DNA of 64,000 nt from NCBI GenBank assembly GCA_963675435.1, contig OY776216.1, positions 5,613,841 through 5,677,840 of the forward strand. Direction: 5' to 3'. This DNA comes from Saccharicrinis sp963675435. GTDB lineage: Bacteria; Bacteroidota; Bacteroidia; Bacteroidales; Marinilabiliaceae. This document shows, piece after piece, positions 34,647 to 43,796 of this stretch. The position numbers and the translations under genes were made by a program. Position 1 is the first letter of the stretch; each line of letters opens with the position of its first letter. Under the pieces are notes generated by a model, which was not told the DNA's origin, did no database searches, and saw only the letters and a program-made list of their open reading frames with translations.

Positions 34647-36170
34647 CTATAGTTTTAAATTCTGAGGTAAAAGATCTGCAAGTTTGTTCACCTTATAGGT
34701 AGGGATTATTTCAAGCACCTTTTTCAGCCATTCAAAGGGGTTTACATTGTTCTTTTTACATGTAGCAAAGAACGAATAGAACATAGCTGCCCGTTCTGCA
34801 CCTCGGTTAGATCCAGCGAACAGATAATTCTTCCTGCCGAGTGTGATTGGGCGAATAGCATTTTCGGCAAGGTTATTATCTATTTCCAAATTGCCATCGT
34901 TAAGATAAGCCAATAAATTATTCCAACGTTCAATGCAATATGCGGTGGCCGTGCCCAACGGAGATTTGGGATTGGTAGATTTATAGGTTTCCACCATCCA
35001 TTTCCCCAGTTCGTTTATCAATGGCAACGATTCATCAAGCCTCAGAGCGTGACGTTCCTTGGGAGGCATGTTCTGTTCCCGGGCTTTTCGCTCCACGGCA
35101 TAGAGTTTTTGGAACATTCCCATGGCATATTCTGCTTGTTTTTGATCATATGGCAAGGCTTTCTCAAAATATCGGCGTGCGTGGGCCATGCAATTGACCA
35201 GGGTTATATCCGGATTCTTTGCTGCAATCAGATCATATACTTGGTAGCCATCGGTCTGAAGATAGCCTTTGAAGTTTCCAAGAAGTTTTTTCGGGCCTTC
35301 CCTGGATCTTCCGGTGTTATAATCGAAGAACACCATTTTTTCTAAAGGGCTGTGATAAATCCAATAATATCCCCGGTGCGTTTTCCCTTTCTTCTGTTTA
35401 TCCAGAACGGGAATTGGGGTTTCATCGGCCTGTATATAACCTTGCGCGAGTACCCTGTGCTTTAAAACATCGTATAGTGGTTCAAGTAAATTGCTGATGC
35501 TTTCCTGCCAACCGTTGAGTGTAGATGAAGAAAGTTTTATGTTCTCCCTTTTGAAACGCTCTATTTGACGGTAAACAGGCAAGTGATCCACAAACTTGTC
35601 GACGATGACCTGAGATAGTAGACCGGGACCGGCGATACCTTTTTCGATTGGAAAAACAGGGAGTTCCGCCATTACGCCTTTGTAATCGACATTGTTATCG
35701 TCTATTGACTTGATGTATTTGGGACGGATATAACGCTTGATGAACAGCTTCGCCGGAACCAGTTCCAGTTGGTCGGTCACTTCTTTTCCGATGCATTTCA
35801 TCCCGAAAGTGTCCTCCTTCGGTTCCAATATAATTTCTTCTACCGGTAAGTGTGATGGCAAAGGTAAGCGCCCGGGATGCTGCCTCTTTTCTTTTGTACG
35901 CACATAGTTTATTGTCTGCTGTTCTTTTTCAGGTGCTGCCTCCTCGGGCACGTCAAAAGGTAAAGAAAGCTGCTTGTCATCAGCATCGTGAACGAAACGT
36001 TCACGTTTTGTTCCATAAAGCAAGCGGTTCATTTGATCAATCTGGAACTGCATTTTCTCCATTCTGGATTGCATCTGTCCCATCGCCGACTCCATGGAGT
36101 TGATGAGCCCTTTCAGCTTTTGATTTTCTTTTTCCAGCTCGGAAGCCTTGTTTCCCAGTTCCTTTGACAT
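34647..36170 (-). CDS. tnpC: IS66 transposase TnpC
   Basis: 507 residues. A coiled coil at the start (ELEKENQKLKGLINSMESAM) precedes the DDE domain: YIQADETPIPVLD, LQTDGYQVY and NNLAENAIRPITLGRKNYLF. Same protein as at 54526-56049. Complete. Confidence 0.93.
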   Translation of the reverse strand: MSKELGNKASELEKENQKLKGLINSMESAMGQMQSRMEKMQFQIDQMNRLLYGTKRERFVHDADDKQLSLPFDVPEEAAPEKEQQTINYVRTKEKRQHPGRLPLPSHLPVEEIILEPKEDTFGMKCIGKEVTDQLELVPAKLFIKRYIRPKYIKSIDDNNVDYKGVMAELPVFPIEKGIAGPGLLSQVIVDKFVDHLPVYRQIERFKRENIKLSSSTLNGWQESISNLLEPLYDVLKHRVLAQGYIQADETPIPVLDKQKKGKTHRGYYWIYHSPLEKMVFFDYNTGRSREGPKKLLGNFKGYLQTDGYQVYDLIAAKNPDITLVNCMAHARRYFEKALPYDQKQAEYAMGMFQKLYAVERKAREQNMPPKERHALRLDESLPLINELGKWMVETYKSTNPKSPLGTATAYCIERWNNLLAYLNDGNLEIDNNLAENAIRPITLGRKNYLFAGSNRGAERAAMFYSFFATCKKNNVNPFEWLKKVLEIIPTYKVNKLADLLPQNLKL

Positions 36171-36272
36171 ATTTCGAAACTACGCAAACACGGGCATTTA
36201 CCAAAGAAAAACCAACCGTTGTTATCAACAAAATTAAGGTTTGGAGTTGATAAATATTTTTGTTGGAATACC

Positions 36273-36638
36273 TTATTTTACAGGTGTTTCGGGAGGCAGA
36301 TATCGCTTTCTTTGTTGTAGGTTTTTAATAGATAATCCGTCTACTATCATTACAATTTGGGCATAGCTCAGAGTAATACTTCCCACTGAAGTGTCATATC
36401 TGGGAAGCTCAAATGTTCCTTTCTCCAGGCGCTTGTAATAAAGTAAGAACCCGGAGCCCTGCCAATGCAGCAACTTAATCTTATCTCGACACTTATTGAT
36501 GAAGATAAAAACGTCTCCATTCTGGGGGTTGCTGTCCAGATGGTTGCGAATCAGTCCCGACAATGCATCAAAGCTTTTGCGCATATCAGTGGGCTGGCTG
36601 TAAAGGTGAAATGTGTTTTCTGTTGATAGTGCGAACAT
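36273..36638 (-). CDS. tnpB: IS66 accessory protein TnpB
   Basis: 121 residues with SQPTDMRKSFDALSGLIR and VFIFINKCRDKIKLLHWQGSG. Starts 3 bp after tnpA stops. Same protein as at 54058-54423. Confidence 0.92.
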   Translation of the reverse strand: MFALSTENTFHLYSQPTDMRKSFDALSGLIRNHLDSNPQNGDVFIFINKCRDKIKLLHWQGSGFLLYYKRLEKGTFELPRYDTSVGSITLSYAQIVMIVDGLSIKNLQQRKRYLPPETPVK

Positions 36639-36641
36639 AGT

Positions 36642-36965
36642 TTATAGGCTTATCAGTTTTTTCAAAAAATCAGGACTAACAGTTTCCGGACACTGCAACT
36701 GGATACCGTTGGGAAATAATAAGCACAGCTGGTTTACCGCTTCTTTTTCTTCAGATTCTGGAACTGACTTTATATTTACCGGAATAAAACCCGAATCAGA
36801 TTTAACTTGAGATTTACTTTCTTTGAGCCTTTTACCCCACGCCTGAAATGTGGAATAAGCTAATCCATGTTCTTTACAATATTGTTTTTGTGGAGCATCA
36901 CCTTGTTGCCATGCTTCGTAATGAGCAAACATCTCTTTGGCTGTATGTCTTCTTGAGTTTTTCAT
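36642..36965 (-). CDS. tnpA: IS66 TnpA
   Basis: 107 residues. Helix-turn-helix around KEMFAHYEAWQQGDAPQKQY and LAYSTFQAWGKRLKE. First gene of the IS66 operon; same protein as at 53731-54054. Confidence 0.88.
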   Translation of the reverse strand: MKNSRRHTAKEMFAHYEAWQQGDAPQKQYCKEHGLAYSTFQAWGKRLKESKSQVKSDSGFIPVNIKSVPESEEKEAVNQLCLLFPNGIQLQCPETVSPDFLKKLISL

Positions 36966-37317
36966 GCACCAAATATATCCTCTTCAAATATCTAATAGAA
37001 GACGAGCTTAGTAGTGCGGATACATTTAAACCGCAGGTATATTTATTTAATGGCAGGTATAAGGGTAAACCTTATAGCGACGAGGCTGTAAAGTGGGGTT
37101 TTCAATATGCTCTGGATAGGTCTGGCATTGAAAAGCACTTTACACCTCACTCTTTGAGACATGCTTTTGCTTCACACTTGTTGGCAATTGGCGTTGACAT
37201 TGTGTCTATACAAAAAATGATGGGGCACGATGATATCAGAACCACCATGGTATACCTGCAAATTAACAACAACCTAAAATCAAACCCTATGATTTCGCCT
37301 TTAGACAGGCTGCAACG

Positions 37318-38526
37318 ATGAGTTATAGTAAACCCATATTTGATATTGGTGCTATTATCAGGGATCATAAACACAGTGTGATTGAGGCCGGACATTTAAA
37401 TGCGCATAAGAAAAAGGTGTTTACAAACCTGGGAAATTGCAGAACGGCTGCTCTAGGCTATCATCAGGATAAATGTAACAACTCAGAATGTGGTCATGAG
37501 CAATATTCATACAATAGTTGCAGAGACAGACACTGCCCTAAATGTAATGGTCTGAAAAAGGAAAGGTGGCTGATAGATCGAGAATCAGATCTTTTACCCA
37601 TCAAATATTTTCATGTGGTATTTATCGTTCCCGAACAGCTAAATCCTTTGTTTATAGATCATCCCAGAGATATGTACAATGTACTCTTTAGGGCAGCATG
37701 GGATACCATTAAACAGTTTGCTCTGGATTATAAACATTTGGGCGCTCAAACAGGTATGATTGCCATTTTGCATACCTGGGGACAAAACCTGGTTTTTCAT
37801 CCACATGTACATTGCATTGTGCCGGGCGGTGGTTTAACCCCTCAAAACAAATGGAAAAATACCAAAAGTAAAGGTAAGTTTTTATATCCTGTTAAAGCCT
37901 TATGTGCTGTTTTTAGAGGTAAGTTTTGCGATTACCTGATGGACTTACACAATAAGGGAACCATTACTTTAAAAACTACTTTTGAACCAGAGCGTAAATA
38001 CCTGCATCCTTTTTATAAAAATAAATGGGTGGTATATGCTAAATTACCCATGCACAATTCTAAGCAAGTGCTGGAATACTTGGCTAGGTATACTCATAGA
38101 GTTGCGATTAGTAACCAGCGTATTAAAAGCATGGATGATAATAATGTGTATTTTTCGTGGCTCAACTACAAAAACGCTAAAGTGGATGTGATGCATCTTT
38201 CTTATTTTGAGTTTCTCCGAAGACTTTCCATGCATATACTTCCTCCAGCTTTTATGAAAATAAGGCATTATGGGTTTCTAGGTTCCTCTAAAAAGAAACT
38301 GTGCTTAGAGATCATCCGGAAAATATTTAATGCTTGCTCCCCGGAATCTAAAAAAGGGATCCCGTGGCAGGAATTATTTGTGCTGCTTTTTGGCCTTCCT
38401 CACGATCAATGCCCAAAATGTAAACAAGGCACCATGCAACGTATAGCTTCTTTTAAGCCGGCTATCAGAGGTAGTCCCAACTCAATAAAAAATACAAAAT
38501 CAACTCAATCTGCCTTTATATCATAA
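37318..38526 (+). CDS. IS91-family HUH (Y2) transposase, copy 2
   Basis: 402 residues, identical to the protein at 8128-9336, with the same zinc cysteines, HUH motif HPHVHC and tyrosine pair. It overlaps the broken recombinase by ATGA. With an intact transposase, this copy might still mobilise IS91-like ends elsewhere in the window. Confidence 0.92.
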   Translation: MSYSKPIFDIGAIIRDHKHSVIEAGHLNAHKKKVFTNLGNCRTAALGYHQDKCNNSECGHEQYSYNSCRDRHCPKCNGLKKERWLIDRESDLLPIKYFHVVFIVPEQLNPLFIDHPRDMYNVLFRAAWDTIKQFALDYKHLGAQTGMIAILHTWGQNLVFHPHVHCIVPGGGLTPQNKWKNTKSKGKFLYPVKALCAVFRGKFCDYLMDLHNKGTITLKTTFEPERKYLHPFYKNKWVVYAKLPMHNSKQVLEYLARYTHRVAISNQRIKSMDDNNVYFSWLNYKNAKVDVMHLSYFEFLRRLSMHILPPAFMKIRHYGFLGSSKKKLCLEIIRKIFNACSPESKKGIPWQELFVLLFGLPHDQCPKCKQGTMQRIASFKPAIRGSPNSIKNTKSTQSAFIS

Positions 38527-38846
38527 ACGCCGCCTTTGGTGTAATGGGAAAGGTATGTCTTATAACCAACAAAAAGAGCTAAATCAACTGTCGATTTATA
38601 CATTGAGGTGGTTTTAACTCTTTATTTTAATGATTTTTATACCCAAACTTTCTGTTTTAACTTTGGAGTTTTGTTATTACCAAGCATAAATGAAAGACCC
38701 ATTTCATATCAATCCCCATACAATGGGCTCGCTTATCCCGGTTCCGTTCAACAACAAATATAATGAATCACCCTGATGGTTTGATGGGACTTTTTTGGGC
38801 AGTTCGTGATTAATTATATTCTAAGTGTTGCCAGCATGTGCTTTAT

Positions 38847-39410
38847 TTATCTAAAATCAATTCCTTGTTTTGACATTTTATCTGCGTTCATTAAAACTCC
38901 AATACTTCCAATTTTTCTGGTCGACATTTTAGTATGAATCACATTTTTTAGTTTCCTCGATGTTTTTTGAATTTCAATCCAGTCCCATTGGTCAACTTTT
39001 CCGTTAGTTGAATTTGAAGTCTCCTTATTCCGTGCACCCTTTTCATTAAAATGTCCGATATGAGATTGATTTAAAATATTCTTTTCAATTCCGCCAAAAT
39101 ATAACTGAATCAATCCCCAACCTTCAGTTGAGTATCTAAATGTATGTCCTTTACAATATTTCGGGTCAAGATTTACTTTTTTAAAAATCGGTTCACCTTT
39201 GTGTCGTGGAGTCCAAAGTTTAAATGTCACAGCAAATTTATTTCCATTAGTCAAATCGAACTTTTCGGTTATTTCATTAGTGGTTTTATATTCACAAATC
39301 TCTTGCCCATATGGCGAGCCTAAATCATAAATTCGCAAATCAGTATCACCGAATATAAAATCAAGGATGTCAATTTTATCTTGCTTGTCCGCGTAAAAAT
39401 TATAATTCAT
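38847..39410 (-). CDS. Lone cassette-type gene, unknown function
   Basis: 187 residues, no signal peptide or membrane segment. It begins MNYNFYADKQDKIDILDFIF; notable stretches are DLRIYDLGSPYGQEI and YSTEGWGLIQLYFGGIEKN. I recognise no domain. Its stop is 14 bp before GGCAAC, the R'' of the attC-like site split by the IS91-like element. Upstream, GTTGCCAGC lies about 30 bp before the start, complementary to GCTGGCAAC downstream. This looks like a single mobile cassette placed between two core genes. Confidence 0.7.
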   Translation of the reverse strand: MNYNFYADKQDKIDILDFIFGDTDLRIYDLGSPYGQEICEYKTTNEITEKFDLTNGNKFAVTFKLWTPRHKGEPIFKKVNLDPKYCKGHTFRYSTEGWGLIQLYFGGIEKNILNQSHIGHFNEKGARNKETSNSTNGKVDQWDWIEIQKTSRKLKNVIHTKMSTRKIGSIGVLMNADKMSKQGIDFR

Positions 39411-39466
39411 TTATCTCACTTCTTATTGGTAGTTCGTGTCTTGGCATTGCTGGCAACTTAAATATA

Positions 39467-39479
39467 TTTGATATCCATT
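39467..39479. repeat. 13-bp inverted repeat bounding the second accessory insertion
   Basis: TTTGATATCCATT is the exact complement of AATGGATATCAAA at 32648-32660. The two copies enclose the lone cassette with its IS91-like element, directly between the stops of kdsC and of the next minus-strand gene. Confidence 0.65.
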
Positions 39480-39490
39480 TTTTACACTTT

Positions 39491-40627
39491 CTATACATTC
39501 AAAAACTCTTTAATAGCTTGAGCAGCTCTTTCTCCAGGTGGCACATCTGTAATTGAAAATCGCTTAGCAAACTCTTCCTCTTGCTTTTTTTTGTATTTAC
39601 TATGGTTTACAAAAGCATCATTAATTGCTGATTCTAAATCTCTAATATCGCAAACCACATCACCAAGCTCCCACATTTTAACATCTTTATTACCATAAGG
39701 ATTCAAAAACACACAAGGCCTGGGTTTATATAAAAATTCATAGCCTTGACTACTAATGTCTCCAATATATATATCTGCGAACTTAGTATATGTCATATCT
39801 ATTAATGCATCACTCCCAACATCAATAATAATATTTTTCGCAAAACTATACTTTCGCTTCAAACTTTTAGCGTATTGACTCTTATTTTGGAATAACTTTA
39901 TATGAGGTGCAAAAATCAAATTAAACTTATTATTTTGAGAAAAATAATCTAAGATATAAGTCCCCCAATCATACCAAGACGAGAAATCCTTTACATAACT
40001 TGGATTAAAAAAAATTGTGGGTCGTCCATTTTCAAAGACCTTAGCTGTTTTTATTTTAGAAACCATTTCAAGTTTTGCATACCCAATACTTTTTAGTATA
40101 GACTTTTGTCCTAGCCCATGCTCTGCTGCAAGCCTTACAATTTCCTCACTTCCTAACAAATTTAAATCATAATCTTTCATTTTAGTCGAATAAGAAACAG
40201 GGCTATCTCCCGATCCATGGGTTAACAGAATAAATTTAATATTGTTTGTTTCATTCCTATTCATTATTCGGTTCAAATGCCATTGAGGAGTTAATAATAC
40301 ATCATATGTAACTATTTTTTCATAGTTTTTTTTTATTACACTACTATAGGTCGGATAAAGTTTGAATTTAAATTGTCGTGTAAAAGAATAAAACTTAGTA
40401 GGTTTTAGAAATATTAAATTGCACCGGTGATTTGGGTAATATTTTAATAAACTTTGAATAATATCTTTATTTTCTTCTGTTGATGTTAAAATATCAACAT
40501 CAAAATCCTCCACCATTGAAGCTGCACATGCAATTGGAATAACATGATGAATGTGTGCTTTGTGTGAAATTAGAAAAAATGCTAGCTTTAATTTCTTAAC
40601 TACAAAAAACTCCTTCCTATAGATCAT
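39491..40627 (-). CDS. GT-B-like glycosyl/glycerophosphotransferase
   Basis: 378 residues. The N-terminus LKLAFFLISHKAHIHHVIP and the C-terminal DVGSDALIDMTYTKFADIYIGDISSQGYEFLYKPRPCVFLNP resemble CDP-glycerol glycerophosphotransferases and related GT-B enzymes, where the D-x-S/GD region binds the nucleotide donor. Convergent with kdsC before the insertion, so a role in the same envelope glycan is plausible. The exact start is uncertain: an AGGAAGGAG sequence lies inside the first codons, so translation could start a few codons later at a non-ATG codon. Confidence 0.65.
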   Translation of the reverse strand: MIYRKEFFVVKKLKLAFFLISHKAHIHHVIPIACAASMVEDFDVDILTSTEENKDIIQSLLKYYPNHRCNLIFLKPTKFYSFTRQFKFKLYPTYSSVIKKNYEKIVTYDVLLTPQWHLNRIMNRNETNNIKFILLTHGSGDSPVSYSTKMKDYDLNLLGSEEIVRLAAEHGLGQKSILKSIGYAKLEMVSKIKTAKVFENGRPTIFFNPSYVKDFSSWYDWGTYILDYFSQNNKFNLIFAPHIKLFQNKSQYAKSLKRKYSFAKNIIIDVGSDALIDMTYTKFADIYIGDISSQGYEFLYKPRPCVFLNPYGNKDVKMWELGDVVCDIRDLESAINDAFVNHSKYKKKQEEEFAKRFSITDVPPGERAAQAIKEFLNV

Positions 40628-40702
40628 TCTAATTGAATTGGTCCGAAAGCCCTATTTTCAAAATCACCACAATTAGGTATTGAACAACTTAAATCATCAG
40701 AT

Positions 40703-40710
40703 TACTTTTG
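40703..40710 (+). promoter_or_regulatory. Bacteroidota -7 box
   Basis: TACTTTTG fits TAnnTTTG, 32 bp before the ATG of the next gene. A clear -33 TTTG was not seen. Confidence 0.4.
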
Positions 40711-40741
40711 TAATAGTTAGAATTAATCTAAATAAAACATC

Positions 40742-41170
40742 ATGATTATGAAACAAAATGAAGATTTCTATTGTTTTAATTCAAAGAGAGTAAAGCGAGA
40801 TCTGATGATTGAAGTAGATATCAAAACATATCATGGTCATATTTTTACATGTAATAAATGTAGCAAGTTTCATTTTGAGTTTAACCAACTAGGTATTGAT
40901 TTTAGTAAACTCAATACACTTAAAGATTTTGGTAAGTATTTAAATGAACTTAATGAAGATGACGCATTAAATTACAATGAATCAAATAATTTCATAAGAA
41001 AAATCCATATCTTATTTCCTGGCACTTCACTTAAATTAGTTTTAGACAGTATGGATTTAAAAGAATTACGAATACTCGTTAAAACATTTGTTGATGAGTA
41101 TGAAAGTGAATTAAAACAAGCTGAATTCATTAGTAAACTGACTCAAATACGAAAAGACCAGCATAATTAA
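40742..41170 (+). CDS. Hypothetical cytoplasmic protein
   Basis: 142 residues. One CxxC pair (FTCNKCSKFHFEF) follows a strand-rich start (DLMIEVDIKTYHGHIFTC), so a half zinc ribbon or redox site is possible. The rest is helical (LKELRILVKTFVDEYESELKQ). It has its own promoter-like box and terminator, so it is a single-gene unit. No family is recognised. Confidence 0.65.
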   Translation: MIMKQNEDFYCFNSKRVKRDLMIEVDIKTYHGHIFTCNKCSKFHFEFNQLGIDFSKLNTLKDFGKYLNELNEDDALNYNESNNFIRKIHILFPGTSLKLVLDSMDLKELRILVKTFVDEYESELKQAEFISKLTQIRKDQHN

Positions 41171-41185
41171 TTACTTCCGACAACC

Positions 41186-41218
41186 AACAATCAAGAAAAC
41201 ATCTTTTTGATTGTTTAG
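41186..41218 (+). terminator. Terminator after the hypothetical gene
   Basis: Stem AACAATCAA / TTGATTGTT, with a T-rich right side. Confidence 0.6.
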
Positions 41219-41342
41219 CTTTTAGGTAATCATCTACCTTTTATACTTAATTAAAGCTAATTACAACAAAATAAATTCTGTTTTTAATTATAAATGAGAC
41301 AGATATTGAATTTTTCAATTTTATTTTTTAATTAAATAGATA

Positions 41343-41350
41343 TACTTTTG
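41343..41350 (+). promoter_or_regulatory. Bacteroidota -7 box before pflB
   Basis: TACTTTTG fits TAnnTTTG, 20 bp before the pflB ATG. Confidence 0.45.
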
Positions 41351-41369
41351 CGCAAAATTTAAACTCAAT

Positions 41370-43598
41370 ATGGAAACTAAGGAATTTGTAAAAGGAAACT
41401 GGAATACGGCCATTGATGTAAGAGACTTTGTTAGAAAAAACATTAATCCTTACACTGGAACTCACGACTTCTTAAAAGGTCCTACTGACAGAACTAAAAA
41501 ACTGTGGAATATTTGTCTTGATGCTTTAAACGAAGAAAGAGCCAACAATGGCATGCGAGGTGTAGATACAAACACGGTTTCTACCGTTAATGCTTTTCCT
41601 GCTGGATATATTGATAAAGACAATGAAGCTATTGTTGGATTACAAAGTGATGCTCTATTAAAAAGAGCCATGAAACCATATGGTGGTTTTAAAGTAGTTC
41701 AAAAGGCTTTATCAGAACATGGACTCAAGCCTTCTGATACCATAACAGAAGCATTTGGCAAATACACGAAAACCCACAATGATGGAGTTTTTGATGCTTA
41801 CACTGAAGAAATAAGAAAATTCAGATCTCTTGGTTTCTTAACTGGCCTGCCAGATAATTACGCCCGAGGCAGAATTATTGGTGACTACCGACGTGTAGCC
41901 TTATATGGAATCAATCATTTGATCGAATCAAAAAAAGAGGATTTAAACAATATTACAGGCCCTATGTCTGATGCAACAATCAGACTTAGAGAGGAAGTAG
42001 CAGAGCAAATAAAAGCTTTGTACCAGATGATAGATATGGGTAATGAGTATAACCTTGATTTGTCTCGCCCTGCTCAGAATGGACAAGAAGCTGTTCAATG
42101 GACTTACATGGCTTATTTAGCTGCAGTAAAAGAACAAGATGGAGCAGCCATGTCCTTAGGTAGTGTATCTTCTTTTCTGGATATTTATATTGAAAGAGAT
42201 GTACAAGCTGGAATTATAACTGAAGAAGAAGCTCAGGAATATATTGATCACTTTGTAATGAAACTTCGTATGGTTCGCCATTTAAGAATGGAAGCATACG
42301 AACAAATTTTTGCCGGAGACCCAACTTGGGTAACAGAAAGTATTGGAGGAATGTTAGTTGACGGCAGAAGTAAAGTAACCAAAACATCATTTCGTTTTTT
42401 AAATACACTTTATAACCTTGGTCCATCGCCTGAACCAAACATTACTATTCTTTGGAGTAATAGCTTACCTCAAGGATTTAAAAATTACTGTGCCAAAGTT
42501 TCTATCGATACCTCATCCATTCAATATGAAAACGATGACTTAATGCGTTGTCATCGAGATAGTGACGATTATGGTATTGCTTGCTGCGTTTCATTCCAGG
42601 AATTAGGAAAACACATTCAGTTTTTTGGCGCACGAACCAACTTAGCTAAAACGCTTCTCTTAGCCTTAAATTCGGGTCGTTGCGAAAATACCGGAACTCA
42701 AATGGTTGATGGTATTCCATCTATAGCAGATGATGAGTACTTAGATTACGATAAGGTTATGGCTAATTTTAAAATTGCCATGAAAGAAGTAGCTCGTGTT
42801 TACAATGAGTCCATGAATATTATTCATTACATGCACGATAAATACTACTACGAAAAAGCCCAAATGGCATTAATCGATACAAATCCTCGCATTAATCTTG
42901 CTTATGGGATTGCAGGTTTATCTATCGTCGCGGATTCTTTATCGGCAATTAAACATGCAAAAGTTAAACCAATAAGAAACGAAGATGGTTTAACGGTTGA
43001 TTTTGAAATTGAAGGTGATTTTCCGAAATATGGAAATGACGATGACCGAGTTGATTTAATTGCCAGAGACCTGGTAAATCATTTCAGTAATGAATTAAAT
43101 AAGCTTCCTGTATATAAAAATGCAAATCCTACATTATCTGTATTAACCATTACATCAAATGTTGTTTATGGAAAAAAAACAGGGGCAACACCAGATGGTA
43201 GAGCTAAAGGTATTCCATTTGCTCCAGGGGCAAACCCAATGCACGGACGAGATACGCATGGAGCTATTGCTTCATTAAATTCTGTAGCTAAAATTGATTA
43301 CAAAGATTCTCAGGATGGTATCTCAAACACATTTTCTATTGTTCCTAAATCGTTAGGTTCAAATGAAGAAGAACGTATAGATAACTTAGTTGCAGCATTA
43401 GATGGCTATTTTATGAAAAATGCACAACATCTTAATGTTAATGTTTTAAACAGAGAGTTACTTAAAGACGCTATGGAAAATCCGGAAAATTACCCTCAAT
43501 TAACAATCAGGGTTTCAGGATATGCAGTTAACTTTATCCGTTTAAGCAGAGAACAACAACAAGAAGTTTTATCGCGTTCGTTCCACGATTCAATGTAA
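41370..43598 (+). CDS. pflB: Pyruvate formate-lyase PflB
   Basis: 742 residues, full length. It converts pyruvate and CoA to acetyl-CoA and formate without oxygen, using a glycyl radical. The catalytic cysteine pair Cys405-Cys406 (GIACCVSF) and the radical glycine Gly717 (RVSGYAVNF) are present, with the C-terminal glycyl-radical domain intact. The activase gene lies 198 bp downstream and a formate channel after it, so this is a complete mixed-acid fermentation module. A hairpin between pflB and pflA probably sets different expression levels. Confidence 0.96.
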   Translation: METKEFVKGNWNTAIDVRDFVRKNINPYTGTHDFLKGPTDRTKKLWNICLDALNEERANNGMRGVDTNTVSTVNAFPAGYIDKDNEAIVGLQSDALLKRAMKPYGGFKVVQKALSEHGLKPSDTITEAFGKYTKTHNDGVFDAYTEEIRKFRSLGFLTGLPDNYARGRIIGDYRRVALYGINHLIESKKEDLNNITGPMSDATIRLREEVAEQIKALYQMIDMGNEYNLDLSRPAQNGQEAVQWTYMAYLAAVKEQDGAAMSLGSVSSFLDIYIERDVQAGIITEEEAQEYIDHFVMKLRMVRHLRMEAYEQIFAGDPTWVTESIGGMLVDGRSKVTKTSFRFLNTLYNLGPSPEPNITILWSNSLPQGFKNYCAKVSIDTSSIQYENDDLMRCHRDSDDYGIACCVSFQELGKHIQFFGARTNLAKTLLLALNSGRCENTGTQMVDGIPSIADDEYLDYDKVMANFKIAMKEVARVYNESMNIIHYMHDKYYYEKAQMALIDTNPRINLAYGIAGLSIVADSLSAIKHAKVKPIRNEDGLTVDFEIEGDFPKYGNDDDRVDLIARDLVNHFSNELNKLPVYKNANPTLSVLTITSNVVYGKKTGATPDGRAKGIPFAPGANPMHGRDTHGAIASLNSVAKIDYKDSQDGISNTFSIVPKSLGSNEEERIDNLVAALDGYFMKNAQHLNVNVLNRELLKDAMENPENYPQLTIRVSGYAVNFIRLSREQQQEVLSRSFHDSM

Positions 43599-43697
43599 GA
43601 ATTGATAATTAGAGTTTAGAAATGAGATAAAAGACTATTTGTATGGTTTAATTATTATCATTCTCAATTAAATTCCAATTTCTATATATAACAATAA

Positions 43698-43730
43698 AAC
43701 AAAAGTAGAATATTCTACTTTTGTTTTTTG
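43698..43730 (+). terminator. Hairpin between pflB and pflA
   Basis: Perfect palindromic stem CAAAAGTAGAA / TTCTACTTTTG followed by T6. It ends or attenuates the pflB transcript. Confidence 0.8.
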
Positions 43731-43796
43731 TTTAATAATATCGTGATAAAATATAGACCATTTTATTATGTCTCTTATCTAATATTTAATTTATAA

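Larger units (their letters stand above)
34578..37023 (-). mobile_element. IS66-family element (type C), nested copy
   Basis: Ends GTATCCCCACTGCTAAG and CTTAGTAGTGCGGATAC are imperfect inverted repeats. The target duplication ATTTAAAC lies at 34570-34577 and 37024-37031. At 2446 bp with tnpA, tnpB and tnpC it equals the copy at 53673-56118 in length and in all three predicted proteins. Confidence 0.95.
32912..37321 (+). pseudogene. Tyrosine recombinase broken by two insertions
   Basis: Same protein as at 9333-10160. Residues 1-123 lie at 32912-33280. The piece from SAGLRKSE to HQFK lies at about 34405-34577. The C-terminal part (PQVYLFNGRYKG to the end, with His219, Arg222, His245 and Tyr254) lies at 37024-37321. 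IS630 entered after residue 123 and IS66 near residue 178. Copy 2 therefore cannot make its own recombinase. Confidence 0.92.
32778..38829 (+). mobile_element. IS91-like element copy 2 with nested IS630 and IS66
   Basis: The outer ends match copy 1: GTTGAACTAAACC on the left, and on the right the hairpin closing at GTT 38827-38829. Removing the IS630 (about 1.13 kb) and the IS66 with its 8-bp duplication leaves about 2.47 kb, the size of copy 1. The transposase is intact; the recombinase is cut in three. The insertion again lies between R'' and L'' of an attC-like site. Confidence 0.85.

Noticed and set aside
36848..37321. 157-residue ORF containing a recombinase C-terminus
   Set aside because: The first part is antisense IS66 sequence; only the part after 37023 is real recombinase coding sequence.
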